A stretch of 64,000 nucleotides of DNA from Echinicola jeungdonensis (GTDB lineage: Bacteria > Bacteroidota > Bacteroidia > Cytophagales > Cyclobacteriaceae): the NCBI RefSeq assembly GCF_030409905.1, contig NZ_JAUFQT010000001.1, positions 1,076,001 through 1,140,000 of the forward strand, written 5' to 3'. The translations under genes and the position numbers were made by a program. The notes beneath the pieces were generated by a model. It was not told where the DNA came from, searched no databases, and saw nothing but the letters and a program-made list of their open reading frames with translations. Of the stretch, positions 1-9,290 are shown in pieces. How positions within the stretch are numbered: the first letter of the stretch is position 1; the number at the start of each line of letters is the position of its first letter.

Positions 1-677
1 ATAGACTGGATCCCCATATATAAACTCACCTGCCAGGCCAATCTTGATTTCCAAACTTTCGATTTCCCTTTTTGGCCCCCTTCTTTGCTTTTAGTCTTTT
101 GTTTTCGCAATTGGGGAATCCAGAATAATATGGTCACTAAGATCAATATTATCCAGCTCAAAAGTGAACCTCTCCATCCCAAACCCAGATCAAGAGCTAA
201 AGGTACACTGACCCCAGAACCAATGGCTGCAAACAGTGACATGCCTGTGGTAAAAAGACTGGTCATCAACCCCAACCTGTTTGGCATCCTTATCTTGATT
301 AAAGGGATCAAAAGCACATTGCAAATAACTATCCCAATCCCCGTAAGGCCAGTCCCAAAATACAATAAAAACACGCCCCCTTGCACCCTAATAAATAGCC
401 CCAGTCCCGTTAATATCAAGCCCCAAAGGACTGCCCGGCTAATGCCTAACCAATCACCAATCGTGGAAGCAAAAAGGGAAAAGGTTGCAAAGGTCAACAA
501 AGGTAAGGTGGTCAAAAATCCAGACCAGGCATTGGACAAATTTAAGTCCTCCCTGATCAATGGAATCAAAGGGCCTACAGAGGTAATGGAAGGCCTTAGG
601 CTAAATGACACAAGCAAAACACCTATTATCAGCAATATGCTGGATTCAGATTTACTTGAACCTTGGGCATCTTCCAT
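1..677 (-). CDS. MFS transporter, CynX/NimT type (C-terminus cut off)
   Basis: Reading the minus strand from the ATG at 677 gives about 225 codons that run off the left edge of the window. After a short polar N-terminus (MEDAQGSSKSESS) the translation is a series of hydrophobic segments. An early stretch SLRPSITSVGPLIPLIRED is typical of the CynX/NimT branch of the major facilitator superfamily (cyanate, 2-nitroimidazole and related exporters or importers). A charged, Lys-rich loop (RKQKTKSKEGGQKGKSK) fits the central cytoplasmic loop between the two six-helix halves. The substrate cannot be told from sequence. The plus-strand open frame over the same bases is only its shadow. About 75 bp separate its start from the 3' end of the next minus-strand gene, hemH. 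Confidence 0.75.
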   Translation of the reverse strand, partial: MEDAQGSSKSESSILLIIGVLLVSFSLRPSITSVGPLIPLIREDLNLSNAWSGFLTTLPLLTFATFSLFASTIGDWLGISRAVLWGLILTGLGLFIRVQGGVFLLYFGTGLTGIGIVICNVLLIPLIKIRMPNRLGLMTSLFTTGMSLFAAIGSGVSVPLALDLGLGWRGSLLSWIILILVTILFWIPQLRKQKTKSKEGGQKGKSKVWKSRLAWQVSLYMGIQS

Positions 678-753
678 AAATTATTACCAGGGATTTGGAA
701 AGGGATTAATCTATCCTCTATATTTATATTGATAAATTATTGAACTGGCTTAT

Positions 754-1794
754 TTAGGAGTTTTTTATTACCAGGTCTTTGACACAATCCACCCAAGTGG
801 GATGGGAATTTAAACTTGGCACAAGGTCCCATTGCTTGCCTCCTAACGCTTCAAAATTCTCTTTGTACTCTTCCCCTACCTCAATGGTTGTTTCCAAACA
901 ATCCGCAACAAAGGCAGGGGAAAATGCTAATACTTTATTATGCCCTTTTTGTGCCAATTCCTTTACCAAATCTTCGGTATAAGGCTGTACCCATGGGTCT
1001 TTACCCAAACGGCTTTGAAATGAAGTATATACTTTGGATGGATCCAGGTCAAGATTTTTGGCTATCAGCCGGGTGGTATGATAACATTGGGCCCGATAGC
1101 AAAAACGGTTTTCCTCAGTCAATTTGCCGCAACAAAATTCATTTAGCTTACAAAAACCATCACAAGAGGCTTTGTAAATTTGCCTTTCAGGAAGCCCATG
1201 GTAGGAAAACAAATAAGCATCATACCTTTCTTTTTCTAATTTTTCACGCGCGATATTGGACCAAGCTTCAATAAACAGACGATTGTCCATAAATTGAGAC
1301 ACAAAATTCAGGGAAGGCAGGACTTGCCAATCTTTGGCTACCTCGATTACTTTTTGAATTACAGATCCGTTGGTGGCAGAAGCATATTGAGGAAATAAGG
1401 GCAGAACAATAATTTTTTCAACCTTGGCAACTTGAAGCTTTTTCAATCCATTTTCAATACTTGGGGATTGATACCGCATGGCAATTTCCACCTGATACCT
1501 ATTTTGATCAAGCTCTTCTTCCAATTTTTCTTTTAAATCTTTGGTATGAAACAGCAAAGGGGAGCCACGATCCGTCCATAATTTTTCATATTCCTTGGCA
1601 GATTTTGGAGCCCGAAAAGGCGCGATGATACAATTCACCAAGAACCAACGGGAAAGAAAAGGGATGTCAATCACCCGGCCATCCATCAAAAATTCTCTAA
1701 GATATTTCCTCACATCAGAAACAGAGGTACTGTCCGGGGTTCCTAAGTTGACCAATAAAATTCCAATCCTGGCTGAATTATTTTCCATGGGCAT
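754..1794 (-). CDS. hemH: Ferrochelatase
   Basis: Inserts ferrous iron into protoporphyrin IX (or coproporphyrin III in some lineages), the last metal step of heme synthesis. The 346-residue product has the N-terminal signature GILLVNLGTPDS (11-22), the active-site motif SYHGLPERQ with His199, and the acidic motif CLETTIEVGEE near 300-309 with Glu301 in the position of the conserved catalytic Glu. Length is usual for bacterial HemH. Six cysteines follow the active-site His within 27 residues (211, 215, 221, 222, 232, 237); some bacterial ferrochelatases bind a [2Fe-2S] cluster through internal cysteines, so a cluster is possible here (inference). Translation may begin at the second Met (codon 3). 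It stands alone between the transporter and a terminator. Confidence 0.95.
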   Translation of the reverse strand: MPMENNSARIGILLVNLGTPDSTSVSDVRKYLREFLMDGRVIDIPFLSRWFLVNCIIAPFRAPKSAKEYEKLWTDRGSPLLFHTKDLKEKLEEELDQNRYQVEIAMRYQSPSIENGLKKLQVAKVEKIIVLPLFPQYASATNGSVIQKVIEVAKDWQVLPSLNFVSQFMDNRLFIEAWSNIAREKLEKERYDAYLFSYHGLPERQIYKASCDGFCKLNEFCCGKLTEENRFCYRAQCYHTTRLIAKNLDLDPSKVYTSFQSRLGKDPWVQPYTEDLVKELAQKGHNKVLAFSPAFVADCLETTIEVGEEYKENFEALGGKQWDLVPSLNSHPTWVDCVKDLVIKNS

Positions 1795-1886
1795 ATGGGG
1801 CTTTTTTAGAGAAGAACCAAAAATACTATGTAATGTTTCAAAAAACCAATTTATTCCCAGAACTGCTTTTAAGGGGATTTGATGCC

Positions 1887-1916
1887 AATAAAAAAAGCGG
1901 ATCTAAGATCCGCTTT
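1887..1916 (-). terminator. Rho-independent terminator
   Basis: Perfect inverted repeat AAAGCGGATC-TAA-GATCCGCTTT at 1894-1916. On the minus strand it is followed by a run of seven T. It lies 25 bp past the stop of the DUF4168 gene and separates it from hemH. Confidence 0.85.
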
Positions 1917-1941
1917 CCTTACTTGACATGGAGAAATGTTT

Positions 1942-2433
1942 TTATTCCTTTTCCATTTCTTTCTTAATTAAATCATCTATTTTTTTTCTTACTTTATCAC
2001 TTTGATTGTAGGCCAGGGAAATTTCCTGAAATTTCTGTAAAGAAAGCTCATTATTTGTAATTACTTCCTGCACTAGAGTTTGCACTTCTTTTTGCATCTT
2101 CATTACACGCTGTCCTGCTTTGTTAAATTTGGCAAGCTCCTCGGCATTGGATGAAGCATCTTTAAGGCCTCCAGTCTGCTGAGCCTGTGCAAGCTCCTGA
2201 AAGCGCTTAATATCTAATCCTTCCTCCTGAATTACTTTCATCATCTTTCCTTGAACTTCCTGCTGTACAGGGATGATCTCCGTATTAATCTTAACAAATT
2301 TTTGATACTCTTCATCGGTAAAATCCTCATTCACCTCTAGGGATGCTTGCTGGGCCATAACTGGTAATCCAACCATGCAAATCATCAAAACGGAAAATAA
2401 ACTAATAACTTTCAGTTCTTTCAAATAAGTCAT
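1942..2433 (-). CDS. DUF4168 family secreted protein
   Basis: A 163-residue protein with a signal peptide (about residues 1-27, ending VMAQQA), followed by a mostly helical, Glu/Lys/Gln-rich mature part. Two related helical blocks are seen (around EYQKFVKINTEI and LSLQKFQEISLAYNQSD), the pattern of DUF4168, a family of periplasmic or surface proteins of unknown function in Bacteroidota and cyanobacteria. It has its own terminator downstream, so it is probably a single-gene unit. No enzymatic motif is visible. Function unknown. Confidence 0.7.
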   Translation of the reverse strand: MTYLKELKVISLFSVLMICMVGLPVMAQQASLEVNEDFTDEEYQKFVKINTEIIPVQQEVQGKMMKVIQEEGLDIKRFQELAQAQQTGGLKDASSNAEELAKFNKAGQRVMKMQKEVQTLVQEVITNNELSLQKFQEISLAYNQSDKVRKKIDDLIKKEMEKE

Positions 2434-2633
2434 AAACGGTTAATTTTTCATTTAAGTTAACCCTCAAGGTACAAAACATAGCAACCAATGCAATATTTAG
2501 AGGTTTTAACCGGAGAATTTAACTCTTTTTAACTTCCCGGGGAATCACACCTAAATTATAATACTTGATTATTTGCTTTACAGAAATTTAGGGCACATCT
2601 CCCAAACAAAATAATTCCAAGTATTTTTTTGAG

Positions 2634-3869
2634 TCATTTAAGTTTATATTTCAAACTCCATTTCATCAAAGGGCCACTACTCATACTGGTCACAATGGCC
2701 ATAATCACGAGCGCAACAAAAAGCTTTTCGTTAATCAATCCGTTTTCCAAGGCAATCAACCCCAAAATAATCTCCATGGCACCTCTGGCGTTCATACCAA
2801 AACCCACCGCCAAGGATTCCCTAAGGTTAAAACCACCTCTTATAGCTCCCACCCCACTTCCAAAAATTTTTCCTGCAAAAGAAATGGCAAGAACAGCAAG
2901 GGTTAACCATATTTCAAAATTGGTGAAAAAGTTAATTTTTAAGCCTATTGATACAAAAAACAAGGGAGCAAAGATGTTATTAATAAACTGATGAACTATT
3001 TCTTTGGCCCGTTCAGACATATGCTCTGAATCCCCCAAAGCCACCCCCATCAAAAAAGCTCCAAAAATCGCATGGATGCCCAGCCATTCGGTAAATGCCC
3101 CCGCCAAAAAACAGGCCACTATAGAAATAGAAAGCACCCCCCCCGGCCAGGCCAATTTTTTATTAATCCAAGGAAGGGCCCTGTTGATAAAAAATTTAAC
3201 TACAGTAACCATCAACAAGGTAAAAACCAGCGTCACCCCAATAGTTTGGAAAAGAGATAGGTTACTGCCCTTTCCCATAAAAGATAATATCACTGAAAAT
3301 ATTATCCATCCTATAATATCATTGACCATGGAGGCCGCCACGATCAACATTCCCATTTTGGACTTAAAAAGGTCCAGGTCCATTAGAATCCTAACCACTA
3401 CAGGAAGAGCTGTTATGGACATTGCAGTACCCATAAAAAGGGAAAAAAGGAGTTTATCCCCTTCTGCCAGGCCAAAAAAACCAGAAAAATAATAGGGAAA
3501 GACAAATCCCAAACCAAAAGGTATGATCAGGCCCAAAATGCTAATGTTCAAAGCTGACTTTCCCTGGGACCAAACCAAATGGAGCTCTACTTCTAAGCCC
3601 GCAATAAAAAGCAATAAAATCACGGCTATGTGAATGATCCCGTCCAATGCTACATTGGCTCCTTGATGCATGACAAACAATTGACCAAAAAGGTCGGGAA
3701 AAACCATTCCCAAGACAGTAGGTCCTAAAACTATCCCTGCCAAAAGCTCTCCAACTACCCCGGGCTGGTTGACCTTTCTGGCTCCCTCAGCAAATGCACG
3801 GGCAAAAACCAACATCACAGCAAGCTGCAGCAGCAAGTTGATAACTTCACTGTGGGTCAATTTGTCCAT
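2634..3869 (-). CDS. Cation:proton antiporter (CPA2/KefB-like)
   Basis: An integral membrane protein of 411 residues with about 12 hydrophobic helices. It matches the Na+/H+ exchanger fold of the CPA2 family: GVVGELLAGIVLGPTVLG near the N-terminus, an intramembrane AMSITALPVVVRIL segment and MVNDIIGWIIF with the helix-5 Asp. There is no C-terminal RCK/TrkA-N domain, so it is shorter than KefB/KefC and unlikely to be glutathione-gated in the same way. It lies 10 bp downstream of the universal stress protein gene and is almost certainly co-transcribed with it; such stress-protein/antiporter pairs suggest pH or salt homeostasis. The ion (Na+ or K+) cannot be assigned. Confidence 0.85.
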   Translation of the reverse strand: MDKLTHSEVINLLLQLAVMLVFARAFAEGARKVNQPGVVGELLAGIVLGPTVLGMVFPDLFGQLFVMHQGANVALDGIIHIAVILLLFIAGLEVELHLVWSQGKSALNISILGLIIPFGLGFVFPYYFSGFFGLAEGDKLLFSLFMGTAMSITALPVVVRILMDLDLFKSKMGMLIVAASMVNDIIGWIIFSVILSFMGKGSNLSLFQTIGVTLVFTLLMVTVVKFFINRALPWINKKLAWPGGVLSISIVACFLAGAFTEWLGIHAIFGAFLMGVALGDSEHMSERAKEIVHQFINNIFAPLFFVSIGLKINFFTNFEIWLTLAVLAISFAGKIFGSGVGAIRGGFNLRESLAVGFGMNARGAMEIILGLIALENGLINEKLFVALVIMAIVTSMSSGPLMKWSLKYKLK

Positions 3870-3879
3870 AAAAAATAAT

Positions 3880-4710
3880 TTACTTTTTAATGATCAATAG
3901 GTTACAGGGCAAATTGCTAAGTATATCTTCAAGGTCATGGGGGAATAACCGGTCAAAAAAGGTTAAGTTTTTCTCTCCCCCAACAATCAATAAATCTGCA
4001 TGAATTTTTTCTGAAAATTTGGCCAATTCCACAGCCCACCTGCCACCAGTCACTTTAATATGTACCTTCAAATTCCCCTTATCAATATTAGCCAAAATAT
4101 TTTCAACATAGTCCACCTCATTTTGGATCAAATGTTTTCTCAACCTAGAAACATCCTCTTCACAGTCTTCCCCCGCAGTAGCCATTTGCATCCCGTACAT
4201 TTTGATCTCATTCAAAATAAAAACCTGGTCAGCCTTTTCTATTTTGCACCATTCCAGGCCCTGTCGAATCACAAATGGGGTTTGCTTTTGCTCGGTACCA
4301 TTGATGACTACTTTTTCAAAATGCCCCGTCTGAATGCTGGGTTCAATCAACATCAATACAGAACATTTGGCTTTACGGATTATTTTTCTGGCAACCGATC
4401 CAATATAATAGGTCAATAAATTCTCCTTCTTCAATGCCCCGGCAATCAAAAGGTCCACCTCCTCCCGATTACATACCTGGATGATGGTTTTAGCTGGCTT
4501 TCCTTCTTCCCAAAAAACCTCCGTTTTAGCTGGATTTATTTGATACTTATCCAAGAGGCTCAGTAGCCTTCCTTTTTTCTCAGGGGTTTCCTTTCCCACA
4601 TGAATGAGGATCAAAGTGGAATCTAAAAGGTCCCGGCACCTTTTGGCTTCACAAATCATGGCATCAATCCGAGGGGAGAAGGCTACCGCTAGGGCTACTT
4701 TTGAATACAT
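3880..4710 (-). CDS. Universal stress protein, tandem UspA domains
   Basis: A cytoplasmic 276-residue protein with two UspA-like domains, each about 135 residues. The first ends in GSVARKIIRKAKCSVLMLIE, close to the G-2X-G-9X-G-S nucleotide-binding pattern. The second ends HADLLIVGGEKNLTFFDRLF followed by LPCNLLIIKK and lacks a clear Gly-rich loop. Known Usp proteins bind ATP or other nucleotides and act in stress survival. It is the upstream gene of a two-gene unit with the antiporter (10-bp gap). Confidence 0.85.
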   Translation of the reverse strand: MYSKVALAVAFSPRIDAMICEAKRCRDLLDSTLILIHVGKETPEKKGRLLSLLDKYQINPAKTEVFWEEGKPAKTIIQVCNREEVDLLIAGALKKENLLTYYIGSVARKIIRKAKCSVLMLIEPSIQTGHFEKVVINGTEQKQTPFVIRQGLEWCKIEKADQVFILNEIKMYGMQMATAGEDCEEDVSRLRKHLIQNEVDYVENILANIDKGNLKVHIKVTGGRWAVELAKFSEKIHADLLIVGGEKNLTFFDRLFPHDLEDILSNLPCNLLIIKK

Positions 4711-4943
4711 ATGTGAATGGAACTAAGGTCTTTTGTACTTAAATTATAAAAAAATCTCATATCATTTATAAAAATCTGAAAAGTATTATTAATCCTGCCT
4801 ATTCCCTCCTGATTTTAGATGTCACTGTTCATGGGGGCCAATCAATGATGTCAATAAGGTCAAAAAAACGGGGAAATTAGATAGAAGCAGGTTCTAAAAA
4901 TTAATTTGGAACCCAAAAGCAAAAAATATTAAAAAATCTTTTT

Positions 4944-5249
4944 CTAAACACAACCTTTTAGTTTCTGAAGCAAATCCCTTTTTGTCATCACCCCACCCTT
5001 TCTCCAAAGGATTTTTCCTTTTTTAAAAAGGATAAAATGAGGCACCGACCGGACAGCAAAACTTAATGCAGCTTGCTGGTTTTTGTCAATATTTACCTTT
5101 AGGATTTTTACCTTTCCGGAGAACTCTTCGGCCACTTCTTCTAAAACAGGATTCATAGTTTGGCATGGCCCACACCAATCCGCATAAAAATCAACTAAAA
5201 TGGCTTCTTCTGAGTGCCTGATGATATCTTTAAATTTCTTCTTGGCCAT
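4944..5249 (-). CDS. trxA: Thioredoxin
   Basis: A short cytoplasmic thioredoxin of 101 residues with the redox motif WCGPC at 25-29 and the cis-Pro motif RSVPHF that builds the active site. No signal peptide. It reduces protein disulfides, drawing electrons from thioredoxin reductase (not in this window). It is isolated: over 200 bp lie on either side with no gene. The gene symbol is by family; many Bacteroidota carry several such short paralogs. Confidence 0.9.
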   Translation of the reverse strand: MAKKKFKDIIRHSEEAILVDFYADWCGPCQTMNPVLEEVAEEFSGKVKILKVNIDKNQQAALSFAVRSVPHFILFKKGKILWRKGGVMTKRDLLQKLKGCV

Positions 5250-5414
5250 ATTTTCTAAAGGGTTAAAGTTGAAAATAAAATAAATATTAAGCCCTTATTT
5301 AAGTTGGAAATGGGAATTTCTAAATCCTGATTGATAGTGTCAGTGAACTTTTTGACCTTTACTTAGGGATCTACCGCTTTTAAATAATGGTTTACAATGT
5401 GATTTAAGATAAGG

Positions 5415-5446
5415 GCACAAAAAAACCCGGACAAGGCCCGGGTTTT
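5415..5446 (-). terminator. Rho-independent terminator of the bamA-ompH operon
   Basis: Stem AAAACCCGG (5422-5430) pairs with CCGGGTTTT (5438-5446). Read on the minus strand it is followed by a T run. It sits 20 bp beyond the stop of the last ompH gene. Confidence 0.85.
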
Positions 5447-5466
5447 ACTAAAGATTTCTTTGTTTT

Positions 5467-6045
5467 TTAGTTATTTCCTGGAGCTCTTGTTGGCAATTCA
5501 GGATTTTCAGGCATAGATTCTGGAAGATCAATTCCCAATTCTTCAGCTACCAATTCAGTAAATTTATCTGCTTCCTTGGTATATAGGAGCACTGGAGCTT
5601 GTCCAGCAGTTTCAGAGAAGATATGGGAATAATTGTGTTCAGCAGCTACAGAATTGATTGCATTGAACACTTTGTTTTGTACAGGTTCCAGCAATTCACT
5701 CAATTTTCTTTGGTAAGAAGTCTGGGCATCTTGCTCATATTTCTGAACTTCCTGTTGCAATTGTTGGAGTTCTTTTTCCTTGGCTGCTCTAGCATCTTCT
5801 GTCATGGTTTGGGCAGCTTGTTGGTAAGATTGCACCTCTCTTTGGAAGTTCTGAGTCTTGGTTTGGATATTGGTTTGCAACTGCATACCATAATCTTTGA
5901 TATCAGCATCAATTTGCTCCATTTCTGGCATCAGGCTCATCAAAGCTTCAACATTGGTATATCCAATTTTAATATTATCCTGGGCTTGGGCTACAAGACC
6001 GAAGCCAAACAAAGCAATCGCTGAAAGGATGATTCTTAATTTCAT
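5467..6045 (-). CDS. OmpH/Skp-family periplasmic chaperone (second copy)
   Basis: A 192-residue protein with a signal peptide (about 1-21, ending VAQAQ), the start motif IGYTNVEALMSLMPEM, a long coiled coil rich in Gln/Glu/Lys (about 45-120), then a conserved C-terminal block VAAEHNYSHIFSETAG. This is the Skp/OmpH layout: trimeric periplasmic 'jellyfish' chaperones that hold unfolded outer-membrane proteins before BamA inserts them. The tail after residue 170 is acidic and Pro-rich. It is the last gene of the bamA operon, 19 bp after its paralog and followed by a terminator. Confidence 0.9.
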   Translation of the reverse strand: MKLRIILSAIALFGFGLVAQAQDNIKIGYTNVEALMSLMPEMEQIDADIKDYGMQLQTNIQTKTQNFQREVQSYQQAAQTMTEDARAAKEKELQQLQQEVQKYEQDAQTSYQRKLSELLEPVQNKVFNAINSVAAEHNYSHIFSETAGQAPVLLYTKEADKFTELVAEELGIDLPESMPENPELPTRAPGNN

Positions 6046-6064
6046 AATTTTTGTTTAATTAAAT

Positions 6065-6586
6065 TTATTTATTTTCTTCTAATCCTAATTCTTCCAAGAC
6101 AAAGTCTGAGTAATCATGGACCGGGTCGGTATAAATCATAGATAAATCTGCCGCCTTGTCAAACATAATTGCTATTCCCTGTCTTTTTGCCACCTTGTCG
6201 ATAGCATCAAATATTTCAGATTGAAGGGGCTGCAACAATTCGGCCTGTTTTTGATAATATTGGCCTTTTATGCCAAAAACCCGGGTGTTAAAGGCCGTTG
6301 CTTCCTTTTCCTTTTCTTTAATGGCCTCCAATCTTTCATTGTACATTTCCTCTGTCAACAAAACTTCTTCTGCTTTTAGGGAATTGTACATTTCTTTTAT
6401 CTCCTGCTCCAAATTCTGTGCCTCTTTTTTCCAGGCATTACCCAATGCCTTTAAATCCTCCTGAATTTTTTTATACTCAGGATGTTTATTTAGCACATAT
6501 TCCGAGTCTACAAACCCTATCTTCTGGGCCATAACACCAGAAGATAGCAACAGCAGCAAAAGTAATAATTTTAAACACTTTTCCAT
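6065..6586 (-). CDS. OmpH/Skp-family periplasmic chaperone (first copy)
   Basis: Skp/OmpH homolog of 173 residues: signal peptide with a poly-Leu core (KLLLLLLLLSSGVMA), the entry motif KIGFVDSEYVLNKHPEY, a coiled coil of about 70 residues, and the end motif VAKRQGIAIMFDKAADLSMIY. It starts 2 bp after the bamA stop, so translation is probably coupled. Two unequal ompH genes after bamA are typical of Bacteroidota. Confidence 0.9.
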   Translation of the reverse strand: MEKCLKLLLLLLLLSSGVMAQKIGFVDSEYVLNKHPEYKKIQEDLKALGNAWKKEAQNLEQEIKEMYNSLKAEEVLLTEEMYNERLEAIKEKEKEATAFNTRVFGIKGQYYQKQAELLQPLQSEIFDAIDKVAKRQGIAIMFDKAADLSMIYTDPVHDYSDFVLEELGLEENK

Positions 6587-6588
6587 GT

Positions 6589-9285
6589 TTATCTAAACTG
6601 TTGTCCGATGGTAAAGTGGAACATTCCTCCACTTGGCTGGTCACTACCTGGTGCTGGATCAAACCCATATCCCCAATCGATACCCAATAGGCCAAAGGCA
6701 GGCATAAAAATCCTTGCCCCAAAACCTGCAGATTTTTTCAAATCATAAGGGTTAAATTCTGCATATTTCCCCCAGTTGTTCCCTGCTTCAGCAAAGCCAA
6801 GTAAAAAGATGGTTGCCGATGGGTTGGGAGAAACCAGGAACCTCATTTCCATTACATGTTTGTTGTAAACAATCCCTCCAAAAGGATCTGCACCTGCCTG
6901 TCCTCTTGTTTCTCTTCCGGGAGTCAAGACCTGGTTTTCATAACCCCTCAAGCCTACAATTTCCTGGCCAAGGGAGAAGTTATTGAAGGTCATACCATCA
7001 CCCCCCATTACAAATCGTTCAAGTGGGATAATTCCTATTTTGTTGCCATAAGACCCCAGGAATCCCATATGGGTCCGGGCACTGACTACAAATTTGCTTG
7101 AACCAAACATAGGAGAGTAGAACTTGGCATCAAACATCCATTTATGGTATTCAAGCCATTTGTATTTCTCCTCATCCGGGGATTCCCTGCTTATATTATT
7201 ATTAAATGCTGAATATGGCGGTGTGAAGCTAGCACTAAGGGAAATATTGGATCCCCGTCTTGGATAAATGGGGCTATCCACATTACTTCTGGAGACAGTA
7301 GTATTCAGGGTCAAACTGTTGGATTTCCCGGTAGCATAGCTCAACCCAAAGCTTCTTCCAAACTCATCAAACTCATATATCTGGAATTGGATGGAATTAC
7401 TGATATTAAAGTAATCATCAGGCCAGGTCACCCGCTTGGCCAAACCAAGGGTCAGCCCGGTAATTTTGAAGAAACCAAGTTCATTTCCAAAGTTGGAGCG
7501 GTCGTATAGATCCAATTGCCTTTGCACGGAATGGTTAAAGCTAAAGGAAAGTGCATTGGGTTTCCTTCCTCCAAACCAAGGTTCGGTGAAGGAGAAGCTG
7601 TAATTCTGGAAGCTTTTTCCATTGGCCTGTACCCTAAGGGAAAGCTTTTGGCCATCTCCGACGGGCAGAGGTCTCCATTTGGAGAAATCACTGATATTTT
7701 TTATGGAAAAGTTATTAAATACCAATCCAACAGTTCCCACAAATCCATAGAAACCTCCCCAACCACCTGATAACTCGATTTGGTCATTGGGTCTTTCTTC
7801 CAGTTGGAATGTGATGTCCACAGTGGCATCCTCAAAATTGGGCTGCAAATTAGGTTCTATGGTTTCAGGGTTAAAATAGCCCACCTGCGACAATTCCCGT
7901 ATGGTTCTAACCAGTAAAGACCTGTCAAATTTCTGCCCAGGCAAAATCCTGATTTCCCTCATGACCACATGGTCGGATGTCCTCTCATTACCCTCAATAG
8001 AAACACTATTTACAGTAACCTGAGGACCTTCAAAAATCCTCATTTCAATATCAATGGAATCTTTTTCCACATTGACCTCTACAGGTTCAATGGTAAAAAA
8101 GAGGTAACCATCATCTTGGTAAAGGGAGCTGATATCATCCCCTCTGGTGGGATCATAATTGATCCGTTTATCCAACAGTTCCTTATTATAAATATCCCCT
8201 TTATCAATCCCCAGCCTATTATGGAGTTCCTCATTAGAATGGATGTAATTACCGGTAAAGGTAATATCGCGGTAATAATACTGTTTCCCCTCCTCTAGCT
8301 CTATATCAATATTTACCCTTTGGGGATCAAAGGTGTACACAGAGTCCCGGAGGATTTCTGCATCCCGGTAACCTTTGTTTTGGTAAAAGTTGATTACTTT
8401 TTCCTTATCCTTTCTGAATTCTTTTTTATTGAATTTGGAAGAATTGAAGAAATTGAGTTTAAAGTTTTTATGGATATAGGTTTTTACCTCCTGATCAGTA
8501 ACTGGATTTGTTTGAGAAATGGCTTTGGAAACATCTTCAGCATCTGCCTCAAACAAGCGGGTAAATAAATCCCTGAAAATATGAACACGGGCATGTTCAT
8601 TGGTCTTTTTCATTTTTTTCTTGACCTTGGCATCAGCAAAATTTTCATTTCCAGCTATCTTGATTTCATTAATTTTGATCTTGGACTTTTTGTCCACATC
8701 AAACCTTAGCTTAACACTGTTTGGAAAAGTGGTATCCCTTTCTTGCAATACTCTTACATCTGCATTTAGAAACCCTTTGTCTACAAAAAACTCCCTGATA
8801 TTTCTTTTGGCAGTATTAAGCAGGTCATCACGAACCACCCTACCCCGAATATTGACCTTATCTCTAAGCTCACTTTCCTGGGTTTGGGTTACCCCACTGT
8901 ATTCCACTCGGCTAAACCTGGGCCTTTCAGTCAAGTCTAAAAGCAAATAAATATCGTCACCTTCGATCTTGGTAACCATCACCTTGACGTCCCCAATAAT
9001 TCCCTGGGACCAAAGCTTCTTCAATGCATTGGAAATTTCATCGCCGGGAACATTGATTTCATCGCCCACTTTCAGGCCAGAAAGGGAAATGATGGCCGTT
9101 TCATCCAAGGTAGAAAGCCCCACAGCCTTAATCTCAGCTATGGTGAACTTTTTTGGATTGGCATAATTTAAATCAACAATATCTACTGGTTTTTGAACGG
9201 AATACCTGCTTTGGCCCAATCTGATCTGGGCTTCGGCTATTCCGGCAAAAAGGAGTAAGCAGGCTACAATTAAGCTTCTTCTCAT
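6589..9285 (-). CDS. bamA: Outer-membrane protein assembly factor BamA
   Basis: The central channel of the BAM machine that folds beta-barrels into the outer membrane. The 898-residue protein has a signal peptide (about 1-19), a long series of POTRA domains (roughly 45-480; for example IKINEIKIAGNENFADAKVK and VNSVSIEGNERTSDHVVMRE), then the 16-strand Omp85 barrel, which includes VMGGDGMTFNNFSLGQEIVG near the lid-lock region. It is longer than E. coli BamA (about 810), with an extended POTRA2/3 region as usual in Bacteroidota. It ends in TIGQQFR, so the last residue is Arg and not the aromatic usual for a beta-signal. It lies 5 bp after uppS and 2 bp before ompH. Confidence 0.95.
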   Translation of the reverse strand: MRRSLIVACLLLFAGIAEAQIRLGQSRYSVQKPVDIVDLNYANPKKFTIAEIKAVGLSTLDETAIISLSGLKVGDEINVPGDEISNALKKLWSQGIIGDVKVMVTKIEGDDIYLLLDLTERPRFSRVEYSGVTQTQESELRDKVNIRGRVVRDDLLNTAKRNIREFFVDKGFLNADVRVLQERDTTFPNSVKLRFDVDKKSKIKINEIKIAGNENFADAKVKKKMKKTNEHARVHIFRDLFTRLFEADAEDVSKAISQTNPVTDQEVKTYIHKNFKLNFFNSSKFNKKEFRKDKEKVINFYQNKGYRDAEILRDSVYTFDPQRVNIDIELEEGKQYYYRDITFTGNYIHSNEELHNRLGIDKGDIYNKELLDKRINYDPTRGDDISSLYQDDGYLFFTIEPVEVNVEKDSIDIEMRIFEGPQVTVNSVSIEGNERTSDHVVMREIRILPGQKFDRSLLVRTIRELSQVGYFNPETIEPNLQPNFEDATVDITFQLEERPNDQIELSGGWGGFYGFVGTVGLVFNNFSIKNISDFSKWRPLPVGDGQKLSLRVQANGKSFQNYSFSFTEPWFGGRKPNALSFSFNHSVQRQLDLYDRSNFGNELGFFKITGLTLGLAKRVTWPDDYFNISNSIQFQIYEFDEFGRSFGLSYATGKSNSLTLNTTVSRSNVDSPIYPRRGSNISLSASFTPPYSAFNNNISRESPDEEKYKWLEYHKWMFDAKFYSPMFGSSKFVVSARTHMGFLGSYGNKIGIIPLERFVMGGDGMTFNNFSLGQEIVGLRGYENQVLTPGRETRGQAGADPFGGIVYNKHVMEMRFLVSPNPSATIFLLGFAEAGNNWGKYAEFNPYDLKKSAGFGARIFMPAFGLLGIDWGYGFDPAPGSDQPSGGMFHFTIGQQFR

Positions 9286-9290
9286 TAATC

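Noticed and set aside
85..732. 215-codon plus-strand frame at the left edge
   Set aside because: Shadow of the minus-strand CynX-type transporter, whose translation has clear membrane segments.
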